In this document: one piece after another, positions 55,812 through 64,000 of the stretch
Layout: the number at the start of each line of letters is the position of its first letter
Position numbering within the stretch: the first letter of the stretch is position 1
Assembly: GCA_026002835.1 (NCBI GenBank)
Contig: BPGC01000003.1
Span: 156,741-220,740, forward strand
Source of the DNA: Candidatus Nitrosocaldaceae archaeon
GTDB lineage: Archaea; Thermoproteota; Nitrososphaeria; Nitrososphaerales; Nitrosocaldaceae
DNA: 64,000 nt
Direction of reading: 5' to 3'
Program-made: the position numbers and the translations under genes
The notes under the pieces: model-generated
The model's input: the letters and a program-made list of their open reading frames with translations, nothing else
The model's database searches: none
What the model was told of the DNA's origin: nothing

Positions 55812-58800
55812 TTATATGATATGACTATTGATAACTAAAAACTTATTAGGATTAGCTATAAACATACATCCTATCAATTGTAGATCTTCAATCTTAAGTT
55901 CTTTAGGTCTTTTCCTTTCAATTTCAATTTTATATCTCTTAAAGAGTTTTTGTAGATCTTCAACTACTATATTGATATCTTTATTTCTCTTATAATCATT
56001 TAATATGCTAGATAGTTCATCATCCCATGCACCTAGATCAACTTTATCTAATATGTCATATACATCATTAGCCTCTATTCCTAACAAACCTTCGTTAAAT
56101 GCATCTAATATAATATTCTTTAACTCATTCTGTATCTTAGAGCCTATCTTCTTACCTTCTTTGATATCTAAAGGTGCATTAACTTGTTTTATAATATATT
56201 CCCTAGCCTCTCTATCTTTACTCCCTATCTCTTTGAATATATCATAACCTTTAATTGGAATGTATATAGCAGTATCTTCTTTACACTCTACTTTCTTGAA
56301 TATGTTTGATGCCTCATTATAATATGCAAACCTTTTGTTATCATAATCATACATAAGCATATGTATATTATCTCCATTACCTTTCTCTTTATAGAATAAT
56401 ATCAGACCGTTATTATCAGATATCTTCCCACTATACCTTCCTAATGGTATAGATTCTACACTTCTCTTACCTTCTCCTTTTATATAGCTCAAGATCTTTT
56501 GATATGGTGTATAAATAGGCAGCAATTCAGAGCTCTTCTCTATATCATCTATAAGACTTTGATCCTCTTTCCTTATTCTCTCTATGGCATTAAAGTTCTT
56601 TGGATTCTCCTTCTCTCCTAGAATTGTAGATTCTATACCAACTGTATCTGCTATCTCTTGTATCTTACTCTCCAATCTGTTAAGTAGGCCTAGAAGATCT
56701 TCTAACTCCTTCTCTGGTATGAATACTCTAACTCTAACTGTATCGAATTCGCTTAGTAATCTATCAACTCTCCCAACTCTCTGAACTATCTTCATAGGGT
56801 TCCATGGAAGATCGTAATTTATTATATAATTTGCATCTTGAAGGTTCTGACCTTCACTCAATACATCCGTTGATATTAATATATCTCCCTCTCTATCTAT
56901 CTCCCCTTCTCTAGCAAGATTTGCTTTTGGTGCAAACTCTTTAAGGATCCTCTCTCTACTCTTCTGATCAGTTCTACCAGTTAATAGTAAGACTCTCTTA
57001 TCTTTTAGATCATTCTTTAACTTCTCATAGAGATAATTTGCCGTAGATACAAATTGAGTAAATATAACTACCTTCTTGCTTTCTCTCTCAAATGGCTCAT
57101 CTTTAAAGAATTGTTCCTTTAATACAATAAGTTTCTTATCTGCATATTTTATCTTATCTAGATCCTTCTTTAACCTATTTAGCAACTCTAGATCATATCT
57201 CAACTCATTGAGCATGGTTTGTTTATCATAAGCACCTAAAGACTCCTCTTCTTCTATATGCCTTTCTAACTCTTCAAAGAACTTCTCATCATCCTCTTCC
57301 TCATCTACCTCTTGCAAAACCTTTCTGAATGTATTGCTGCTTAATATTCTATTATTATTTAATGAATGCTCAAACGATCTATAGAATTTTATTAGCCTAT
57401 CTATACTAATCCTTATAGCCTCTATACTACTCTCAAATCTTTTAAGCAATCCTATCTTCTGCAATACTGCTAGTTGCTCCGCTTCCTTCTTCTCCTCTTC
57501 TCTTGCTGTTATCTTATAGTAATCAGTTCTATATGGAACTAGGTTTAATCTATCTAGAGTATCTATAACTCGTTTATAGATGTCATTACCAAATAACTCT
57601 ATTAGGCTATACTCTATCTTCTTAAGTTCTCTATTAGGGAAGGTTATCTTCTTACCTTCTATAGTAGCATTTGGATAATTCTCCTTTATGAATTGTCTAG
57701 TTCTTCTAACCATTATCTCATCTAATATTCTCATTATATACTCTATACCTTCTACAAACTCTTTGTTTACTGCTGCTCTAAAGTATCTCTTTAGATCTGC
57801 TATACCTATCTCTGCAAAATGTGTATCATCTCCAGCAGTTATAAGACTTAACTGATTATATAGATCCATCAAACTATTGTTTACTGGAGTTGCTGTCATG
57901 AGTATAACTTGTTTTCTTTTACCTCCAGCAAGTATCTTCATTATATTTCTATACCTATTTATATTAGCATTTCTATAATTATGACTCTCATCTATTAGCA
58001 CTATATCATAATCTATATACTTTGAAGGCTCAAATGTATCATTCCTACCAGTGCTCTCTAAAGTTATATTTTTTGTCTTTATACTATACTCCAATAACCT
58101 AGGCTCCCATACACTTCTTAATATCTGAGATGGTGCTATAAGTAATGCTTTCTTCCTCTTAACTGCTACCAGTTCATGTAACAATTCTAATCCTATATGG
58201 GTTTTCCCTAAACCAGTACTATCTGCTATTATGACTCCATTATACTTCTCAATTATCTTCAATGCTGTAGTAACAGCATCTTTCTGAAACTCTGCTAGCT
58301 CTTCTACTTCGGTTATCCTTTCTTCTACTTCTAATCTATTCTTATAGTATTCATATAAAAATCTCATATACATCTTGTATGGTTCTAATGGCTTACCAAA
58401 CTTTGACTCTTCCAATACTTTTATAAGCTCTTCTTTGAAATCTTCGCACTCATTCCATCTCCTTTCAAACCATTCTATAACCTCTTTCTGTGCTGATGGC
58501 TGATATAATGCAGCATTAAGCTCTATATTATTTGCCAAGCCTGCATGAGTTAGATTGCTAGAGCCTACTACAACTGCATTGCTTAGTATATAGCATTTAG
58601 CATGACTGAACTTACCTTTATTCTTCCTAACTTTTACATTCTCATTCTTCAAGAAGTTTATAAGATCGTTAACCTCTCTAGCCTTCCTATCGCTTATCTC
58701 TTCTAACTCTATCTCGCTCCTTAATGCTGGATCATCCAACTTTACATCATTATTGCTTATACTATCTACTATCTCTTTACCAACTATAATCCTAACCTCT

Positions 58801-58970
58801 TTATTCTTCTTTATAACTCTCCATAAACTATCCTTAACTAGATTATAACCACTCAAGTTGAAATAACCAGTTGCTATAGCTATATCGCTATTGTTAATAT
58901 TCTCATTTATAAAGTTGGCTAGTTTGTAATCATTACTCTCATTATCTATTATCTCCTTCCTAATTATCAC
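55812..58970 (-). CDS. PLD-nuclease/SNF2-type helicase of a defence system
   Basis: 1052 residues. The N-terminus (1-200) is a phospholipase-D-family nuclease domain with HAK near residue 121 and GSSNLT near 137 (half of an HKD active site). A SNF2-type SF2 helicase follows: Walker A DSTGLGKT near 250, DESHNY near 328, TATPVNNS near 360, then motifs IV-VI including STDVLSEGQNLQD and QRVGRVDRL near 731. The C-terminal ~300 residues are of unknown type. Fused PLD-SNF2 proteins pair with large methyltransferases in DISARM-like and other restriction systems. It is the last gene of the operon led by the 1345-residue methyltransferase. Confidence 0.85.
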   Translation of the reverse strand: MIIRKEIIDNESNDYKLANFINENINNSDIAIATGYFNLSGYNLVKDSLWRVIKKNKEVRIIVGKEIVDSISNNDVKLDDPALRSEIELEEISDRKAREVNDLINFLKNENVKVRKNKGKFSHAKCYILSNAVVVGSSNLTHAGLANNIELNAALYQPSAQKEVIEWFERRWNECEDFKEELIKVLEESKFGKPLEPYKMYMRFLYEYYKNRLEVEERITEVEELAEFQKDAVTTALKIIEKYNGVIIADSTGLGKTHIGLELLHELVAVKRKKALLIAPSQILRSVWEPRLLEYSIKTKNITLESTGRNDTFEPSKYIDYDIVLIDESHNYRNANINRYRNIMKILAGGKRKQVILMTATPVNNSLMDLYNQLSLITAGDDTHFAEIGIADLKRYFRAAVNKEFVEGIEYIMRILDEIMVRRTRQFIKENYPNATIEGKKITFPNRELKKIEYSLIELFGNDIYKRVIDTLDRLNLVPYRTDYYKITAREEEKKEAEQLAVLQKIGLLKRFESSIEAIRISIDRLIKFYRSFEHSLNNNRILSSNTFRKVLQEVDEEEDDEKFFEELERHIEEEESLGAYDKQTMLNELRYDLELLNRLKKDLDKIKYADKKLIVLKEQFFKDEPFERESKKVVIFTQFVSTANYLYEKLKNDLKDKRVLLLTGRTDQKSRERILKEFAPKANLAREGEIDREGDILISTDVLSEGQNLQDANYIINYDLPWNPMKIVQRVGRVDRLLSEFDTVRVRVFIPEKELEDLLGLLNRLESKIQEIADTVGIESTILGEKENPKNFNAIERIRKEDQSLIDDIEKSSELLPIYTPYQKILSYIKGEGKRSVESIPLGRYSGKISDNNGLILFYKEKGNGDNIHMLMYDYDNKRFAYYNEASNIFKKVECKEDTAIYIPIKGYDIFKEIGSKDREAREYIIKQVNAPLDIKEGKKIGSKIQNELKNIILDAFNEGLLGIEANDVYDILDKVDLGAWDDELSSILNDYKRNKDINIVVEDLQKLFKRYKIEIERKRPKELKIEDLQLIGCMFIANPNKFLVINSHII

Positions 58971-58993
58971 AACTATTAATAATTATTTAACTT

Positions 58994-59329
58994 TTAATAA
59001 AGATTTAATTTCTCTATCATATGCTTAAGATTAGGTATATCTTCCTTTATTGTTTGCCATAGCATATCATCATCTATACCAAAATATGCATGTATCAGTT
59101 TATCTCTCATACCAGCAATCCTCTTCCATGGTATATCTTTATGCTCATCCTTTATATCATCTGGTATATTCTTAACAGCTTCGCCTATTATCTCTAATGA
59201 TCTAATAACTGCATATTTTGTCTTTATATCTTTGATGAGATCTTGATAGCTTAAACCTTTAGTAAACTCTTCAATATTGTTTATCTCATCGATTATATCC
59301 TTTATGAAATGCTTATATGCTCTAGACAT
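58994..59329 (-). CDS. hepT: HepT-like HEPN toxin
   Basis: A 111-residue all-helical HEPN protein. The RNase motif Rx4HxY is RDKLIHAYF near residue 80, embedded in PWKRIAGMRDKLIHAYFGIDDDMLWQTI. HepT toxins cut RNA, including tRNA, and are inactivated when MntA adenylylates the Tyr of the motif. Here the gene overlaps mntA by eight bases and sits 23 bases upstream of the helicase gene, so the toxin-antitoxin pair is inside the defence operon. Confidence 0.9.
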   Translation of the reverse strand: MSRAYKHFIKDIIDEINNIEEFTKGLSYQDLIKDIKTKYAVIRSLEIIGEAVKNIPDDIKDEHKDIPWKRIAGMRDKLIHAYFGIDDDMLWQTIKEDIPNLKHMIEKLNLY

Positions 59330-59609
59330 AGATAACCTCTCTTAATATGTTATCCTTTATCTCATCCTTCAAGCCTTTCCTTGATACAAGATCAACCTTT
59401 ATGCCTAATAGATTGCTTAAATGCTCCTCTATCTCTAAGAATTTGAATATGCTTATAGGCTTATCAAACTCTATTAGTATATCTATATCACTAGACTCTT
59501 TCTGCTTACCTTTAACATAAGATCCAAATATACCTAGAGATTTTACTCCATACTTCTCTTTTAGATATGGGAGTTCTCTCTCCAATATCTTAATAATATC
59601 TTTCTTCAC
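59322..59609 (-). CDS. mntA: MntA-like nucleotidyltransferase antitoxin
   Basis: A 95-residue minimal nucleotidyltransferase with GSYVKGKQKESSDIDILIEF, i.e. the GSx10DxD catalytic motif near residue 31-43, and IFGSYVKG before it. In the HepT/MntA pair it detoxifies HepT by AMPylation. It starts 30 bases after the methyltransferase stop and overlaps hepT by eight bases. Confidence 0.9.
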   Translation of the reverse strand: MKKDIIKILERELPYLKEKYGVKSLGIFGSYVKGKQKESSDIDILIEFDKPISIFKFLEIEEHLSNLLGIKVDLVSRKGLKDEIKDNILREVIYV

Positions 59610-59639
59610 AAGATTTATTGGTTTTAGTATAATAAATCC

Positions 59640-62600
59640 TTATTGCATATCATAATACTTTAATGCTAGTTTCTTAACTGCTCCATTGAACTTTCTTATT
59701 AGTGTATCATTCCATACTATCTTATCTGCCTTTAAATCTAATATGCTATCATCCTCATCAAACTTGAATGTATTTAATATATATTCATACTCTTCTCTGC
59801 TTAATTGATAATGCTTAGCAACTAGAGCATCTAATTTTGCTGTCAATTCAACTCTTTCTCTCATGCTTAATGGTTTACATTCTATATTAAATGCATCTGC
59901 TAGATCTTTGAATCTATCATCTATTGCATTTAACCTTGCTGCTAATTTCATAATCTCTTCAGCTATCTTACTTTTAATATCTTTAGGAACTGGAGTCTGA
60001 TAGACATAGAAGAAGTTTAGGTTCATAGTTACCCTTAGCCTTATCAAAAAATCAAATGTCATAGAGTTAAATACGCCTTCAAGATATGTTATCAATTTAT
60101 AATAGTTATCATCTATAGATAATTTACCATCTATTTTAGGAACTACTATTGAAGCACTATTAGGAAGGAAAGTATGCTTTGGAATTATGCAAGAGATCAT
60201 ACTTCTAACATTGGTGCTGCTAGCAACATTCCTAAATGCTAGTCTAGATACTTGATGGATCTCTCTATTCAATAAACCATAAGCCTTTATCTTGCTAGTT
60301 GCTCTTAATCCTTCTTCTGGATTGACAGTAAAGATAGGTTTATCATAATCTGGTATGAATTGATGAAAATGTTTGCCTTCAATCAATTGCCATCCTTTAC
60401 CATCGCTCCTAAATAGTTTACTAGATGAGGTTCTATGGAGTTCAGTAACAAAGGATACATTCCATGGTTTATTGTTATCTTCAAGTAGAGGATTATTATC
60501 ATAAATCTTTCTTAATATCTCAATCTCTCTCTGATTTCTGCATTCTGGTATTATCAAACTATTAGGAGATGCTACCTTTATAAGCTCTGTAGGATACTCT
60601 AGGAACTTTTCTTGTTCGACTTTGTTATCTAACGCATCTAATTTATGGAGATAGAAAGCTGCTGAGAATCTATCCTTAGGTTTAGATTTATCAACAACCA
60701 ATAGCACAAACTTATATCTGCTATCAATAGGAAATATGCCTTCTCTATTCTCAAACTCATATAGATATCTTATATTCCAATTAAGTAATTCTCTCCTAAG
60801 CTCTTTAGCTCCTTCATTATTTACAATACCAGATGGTATTATTATAGATAGTATTCCTTGATCTGTCAAAAGGTTCATAGCTTGCTCAAGAAATAGTTTC
60901 CATAGATCTGTATCTCCTTTGCCTCTCTTTTCATACTGTTTGGATTCCTTATAGAACTTATTTCTGTACTCTATGCTATGGTAATATTCATCATAAGCCT
61001 TCTTTATTGCTGAGTCTTGTAGCAGTTGTTTCTTAATCTTAAGTTTATCTTGTTTATTCTTAATCCTTCTAAAGCCATGATAATACATAGAGAAAAAGTC
61101 ATCATCCTCTGGTTTTACAGCATCCCATGGAGGATTCATAACAATAAGATCAAACCCTCTCCTAGCATCTGTAAAGGCATCGGTGAACTCTAACTCCCAA
61201 TGGAAGAATCTATACTTCTCAGCCATGAGCATAGCTTTTAGAAATATATCATGCCATTCAGCATCTCTAAACCTATCATCAATAACCATCTCTTCAACAA
61301 GTTTAAGGTTCTTAGGTCTCTTCTTGGCAATCTCTTCATCCATTACTGAAGCAGTTAATAGATCTAATACAAACCTTTTAGGCTTGTTATGTTCTTCATA
61401 CTCTCTATGTATGCTCTTACTCTTAGAAACCTCATCAATTGTAACATCTAATGGCATCGTTACGCTTTTAAGCATAGTAGATTTAGAACTAACATCATCT
61501 AACCACTTATCCATGAGATCATTTTGAGCGTTCTTCTCAAGATCTGATAACCATGAACCTATAAGACTATCTCCACACTTTATATGATGATCCAGATATG
61601 TTAAAGGCATACCTATAGCAAAAGAGTCAAGCCATAGAGATAACTTTGCTAGTTCAACCGCTAAAGGATTTATATCAACTCCAAATATACACTGCTTCAT
61701 TATCATCCTTTTGAGTATAACATTAAAAGTTAGCATCTCTTGATCTATGCTAATACCTCTCTTAGCATTCTCATCTATAGCATTTATCCTCTGCTTCTCA
61801 ATATCCTCAAGTAAAGGAGCATCTGGATACTTTTCTAACAAACTCATCATCCAAGAGCTTAATTGATTAACTGCTTCAACTAGAAAATGACCAGAACCCA
61901 TCGCTGGATCTAGTATCTGTATATCAAATAGTATATGCTTACTCTCTTCCCTACTCTTATCATCCCTATTCTTTCTATAGATAGTCATTATATCTTTGAA
62001 TCTTGCCTCTCTATCAGCAAGTATAGGCTCTAAGCCCTTCTTAACCAAGAACTTTACTATAGGATCTGGAGTAAAGTAACTCCCAGTCCCTTTTCTAGCA
62101 AGCCCTTTAACACTTAGATATAGTTCTCCTTCTGCTATAAACCCTTTAGGTTTACTCTTTAGATCTGATGCATAGGAAGCGTCTAATATCTGATCATCAT
62201 ATATAACTAGATCTTTATCAGCTTGCATAACTGTATACTCTAGTAACGCTTCATAAAGCGAGCCTAGATGTCTAACTCCTAGGTTTGAGTAATCTATCCT
62301 TTTGCCATTTATCTCTGTAAGATCTTTTAATGCTTTAACTAGGTGCTTATTCTTTATCTTTAACTTATCTAACTCACTAGGAGCAAAGAGATCTCCATTA
62401 TATTGAGGTAAGTTAGCCTCTTTACTACCGTTACTTATAGCCTTGAACAGTCTTTGTAATGAATCCCATGCTTCAAAAGATTCATCTTGAAAAGCACCTA
62501 ACCTATCGCATAGATTTGACAATGAGATATCTTGATATCCTTTATGCTCTATAGGCAGCAAACCTCTCGATTCTGCATATAATATGAATAATAATCTGTA

Positions 62601-63677
62601 TAATAATTTTAATGATAACTCTTTAGCCTCATCTAATCTATTTTGCTCAAACCTTTTACTAGGAGAGTGATCTATTATCGCTTTTACAAGATTTATGAAT
62701 AATTCTCCTTCAAATATCTTTGTCTTTAGATCATCTTCTACCTCTCTAGCATATTTTATACCTCCTTCATAAACATAATCTAGATCGCTTATACCATCTC
62801 TAGGAATCAATGATTTAGCACTAAATAATGCTATGAAATACTCTAACTTAGGATCGTTCTCATTTATGCCATCTATATCTATCTCAAAATAGTTTGTGCT
62901 TGAAGATTGAACCTTAGATGTATAAAGCCTCCATATAATACCATTTGTAAGTATAACCCATGTATATTTTGCTAGCATTGATACAGCTATATAACTAGGA
63001 ACTTCATTATTGCTTCTTATGTCCAAATTCTTTGCATCTGTTATAATAGTACAAGCATCCAACTTTTTACCATTATAGTATAAAGAGTACTCTCTATCTA
63101 CTTTAGATAGCTTATATCCTAAGGCATTAAGTATGCTCTTAGGATCATCAATATCAAGTTTTAGATTTGATGATTCTCTCTTTATATCCCTTCCTCTCTT
63201 CTTCAACTCTTTAAATAATCTCTCGTTTAGAAAGTGGTTAGAGAATATCCCTCTATTTATAAAATATTTCCCAGCAGAGCTTAACAACTCTATAGCTTTA
63301 TTCAATGAGGCATGAGCCATCAATACGTTAGATTTAAAATCCAACTTCTTTAGTACATTAATAATCTTATCATAATCCTTATCTATATTGATTATTGTAG
63401 GCTGTTTATACTTAGAACCTTTTAATACTAAAAGATTCTGATCATTTAATGTTATTAATAGTATATAATTATCATTAGATATACCAGATATGAACGAACG
63501 TATATCAGATAACTTTGCATTATATGCTATTATATGTAGTGTAAATATATGCGTATCAAAACTGAAAGCCTTCCATTCCTTAGGTGCCTTTTTACTTGAG
63601 ATTGATAGAGAGGATTGCCTTTTGTTAGCATTATCTAAGCCTAATACATTGAATATATTGTTAAGAACTTCTTGCAT
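59640..63677 (-). CDS. Large Eco57I-type DNA adenine methyltransferase with N-terminal nuclease-like region
   Basis: 1345 residues. The N-terminal part (about 1-330) contains DACTIITDAKNLD near 214 and WVILTNGIIWRLY near 244, which recalls the restriction-endonuclease-like N-termini of type IIG/ISP enzymes, though the PD-(D/E)xK residues look degraded. The methyltransferase core has motif I LDPAMGSGHF near 592 and the catalytic NPPW near 850 (gamma class, N6-adenine), followed by a long target-recognition region (about 1000-1340). It is 30 bases upstream of mntA and heads the operon. It resembles PglX/DISARM-MI and Eco57I-type proteins; sequence specificity is unknown. Confidence 0.85.
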   Translation of the reverse strand: MQEVLNNIFNVLGLDNANKRQSSLSISSKKAPKEWKAFSFDTHIFTLHIIAYNAKLSDIRSFISGISNDNYILLITLNDQNLLVLKGSKYKQPTIINIDKDYDKIINVLKKLDFKSNVLMAHASLNKAIELLSSAGKYFINRGIFSNHFLNERLFKELKKRGRDIKRESSNLKLDIDDPKSILNALGYKLSKVDREYSLYYNGKKLDACTIITDAKNLDIRSNNEVPSYIAVSMLAKYTWVILTNGIIWRLYTSKVQSSSTNYFEIDIDGINENDPKLEYFIALFSAKSLIPRDGISDLDYVYEGGIKYAREVEDDLKTKIFEGELFINLVKAIIDHSPSKRFEQNRLDEAKELSLKLLYRLLFILYAESRGLLPIEHKGYQDISLSNLCDRLGAFQDESFEAWDSLQRLFKAISNGSKEANLPQYNGDLFAPSELDKLKIKNKHLVKALKDLTEINGKRIDYSNLGVRHLGSLYEALLEYTVMQADKDLVIYDDQILDASYASDLKSKPKGFIAEGELYLSVKGLARKGTGSYFTPDPIVKFLVKKGLEPILADREARFKDIMTIYRKNRDDKSREESKHILFDIQILDPAMGSGHFLVEAVNQLSSWMMSLLEKYPDAPLLEDIEKQRINAIDENAKRGISIDQEMLTFNVILKRMIMKQCIFGVDINPLAVELAKLSLWLDSFAIGMPLTYLDHHIKCGDSLIGSWLSDLEKNAQNDLMDKWLDDVSSKSTMLKSVTMPLDVTIDEVSKSKSIHREYEEHNKPKRFVLDLLTASVMDEEIAKKRPKNLKLVEEMVIDDRFRDAEWHDIFLKAMLMAEKYRFFHWELEFTDAFTDARRGFDLIVMNPPWDAVKPEDDDFFSMYYHGFRRIKNKQDKLKIKKQLLQDSAIKKAYDEYYHSIEYRNKFYKESKQYEKRGKGDTDLWKLFLEQAMNLLTDQGILSIIIPSGIVNNEGAKELRRELLNWNIRYLYEFENREGIFPIDSRYKFVLLVVDKSKPKDRFSAAFYLHKLDALDNKVEQEKFLEYPTELIKVASPNSLIIPECRNQREIEILRKIYDNNPLLEDNNKPWNVSFVTELHRTSSSKLFRSDGKGWQLIEGKHFHQFIPDYDKPIFTVNPEEGLRATSKIKAYGLLNREIHQVSRLAFRNVASSTNVRSMISCIIPKHTFLPNSASIVVPKIDGKLSIDDNYYKLITYLEGVFNSMTFDFLIRLRVTMNLNFFYVYQTPVPKDIKSKIAEEIMKLAARLNAIDDRFKDLADAFNIECKPLSMRERVELTAKLDALVAKHYQLSREEYEYILNTFKFDEDDSILDLKADKIVWNDTLIRKFNGAVKKLALKYYDMQ

Positions 63678-63740
63678 AGGATAGATAATGCCTTGACTTA
63701 TATATGATTATCCATCAAGTCTTCAGTTATTAATAGTTAA

Positions 63741-63869
63741 TTGTATAATGATTATGATTATTCTATAGCAATAGTAGATGGCAAGTATTATGCTAGATTA
63801 TATTACGATTATATACCAAGAGTGTATTTGAAGGTAGGTAAAGAGATAAAAGATGTAGATGAGTTATAA
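63741..63869 (+). other. Short open frame at the right side, possible gene fragment
   Basis: A 42-residue frame starting at TTG: YNDYDYSIAIVDGKYYARLYYDYIPRVYLKVGKEIKDVDEL, with a stop just before it. The protein-like composition suggests a small protein or a gene remnant on the strand opposite to the methyltransferase. No family is recognised. The final 130 bases (63870-64000) show no gene or attachment site that I can identify. Confidence 0.2.
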
Positions 63870-64000
63870 TACTAAATAGTTTGATTAAATATGCTAGTTA
63901 AACAGATACGTTAGATGATTAGATATAATTATATACCTATTTGTTCAAAAAATAATAAGGATTTTTACTCTACCCCTAAGGTTTGAACACTATGTGTATT

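Larger units (their letters stand above)
50234..64000. mobile_element. Putative integrated plasmid/virus with defence cargo (right end not seen)
   Basis: Beginning at the 3' end of tRNA-Ala, a 13.7-kb stretch has only minus-strand recognised genes: two tyrosine-recombinase-type proteins, a D5-like helicase, C2H2-finger proteins, an AbrB-like protein, and a defence operon. This arrangement, integrase closest to a tRNA 3' end, is typical of tRNA-integrated archaeal elements. The left boundary (50234-50244 as core) is inferred from the tRNA. I could not find a copy of the tRNA 3' end as attR before the window end, so the right limit is open. Confidence 0.65.

Noticed and set aside
63960..64000. 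ACTATGTGT near the right edge matching the sequence just past tRNA-Ala (50247)
   Set aside because: The match is about nine bases and lacks the tRNA 3' end, so it does not qualify as attR.

Overview
The window is AT-rich archaeal chromosome. The information-processing genes are archaeal: aEF1A with S10 and RpoP, SecE-NusG/Spt5-L11, L1-L10, L12, L19e, L32e, RfcL, RpoE and Spt4, and archaeal AlaRS and LeuRS. Other markers are a bifunctional FBP aldolase/phosphatase, DtdA, intron-containing tRNAs, and an exported protein ending in a PEFG-CTERM signal, a tail known mainly from Thaumarchaeota (Nitrososphaeria). I infer a Nitrososphaeria-type archaeon. No ammonia-oxidation gene is visible, so the lifestyle is not settled.

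Layout. 0-5.3 kb: a two-subunit 2-oxoacid:ferredoxin oxidoreductase, a coiled-coil protein, and a 585-residue tandem SDR protein that resembles the N-terminal half of Chloroflexus malonyl-CoA reductase. 5.3-10.4 kb: two winged-helix regulators, de novo NAD synthesis (NadX, NadA, NadC) with a YjbQ-family gene, then Spt4 and RpoE. 10.5-15.5 kb: TpiA and FBP aldolase/phosphatase (gluconeogenesis), proline dehydrogenase and P5C dehydrogenase (proline to glutamate) with a Cys-rich micro-ORF between them, and a P-II protein. 15.6-16.3 kb: two frameshifted regulator pseudogenes. 16.4-26 kb: an unrecognised 373-residue protein, an RfcL operon, two exported surface proteins, a B12-type radical SAM protein, DUF763, a fluoride-exporter pair (CrcB plus DUF190), an RHH regulator and malate dehydrogenase. 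26-35.8 kb: the translation/transcription block, with a class III cyclase, Ogt, DtdA, an Lrp regulator and a broken PPC-domain gene among the ribosomal genes. 35.9-44.4 kb: AlaRS-LeuRS, a geranylgeranyl-reductase-like flavoprotein, a four-CBS protein and a CxxxCC protein. 44.4-50.1 kb: tRNA-Gln with extra intron sequence, an exported RTX-repeat protein with fresh 27-bp duplications, a dead IS element, PyrK-PyrD, a membrane protein and a small regulator.

From about 50.15 kb to the right edge is an accessory region next to a tRNA-Ala gene that carries a variable-arm intron. Everything recognised here is on the minus strand. A compact, overlapping cluster (AbrB-like protein, D5-like helicase with C2H2 fingers, a second Zn-finger protein, a divergent tyrosine-recombinase-like protein, a small membrane peptide, tyrosine integrase) looks like the core of an integrated plasmid or virus. 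Behind it is a four-gene operon read in the order Eco57I-type methyltransferase, MntA-like nucleotidyltransferase, HepT-like HEPN toxin, PLD-nuclease/SNF2 helicase. This looks like a restriction-modification or DISARM-like defence system with a toxin-antitoxin pair built into its operon, and it is the strongest candidate here for a little-described system. The right attachment site is not visible and probably lies beyond the window.
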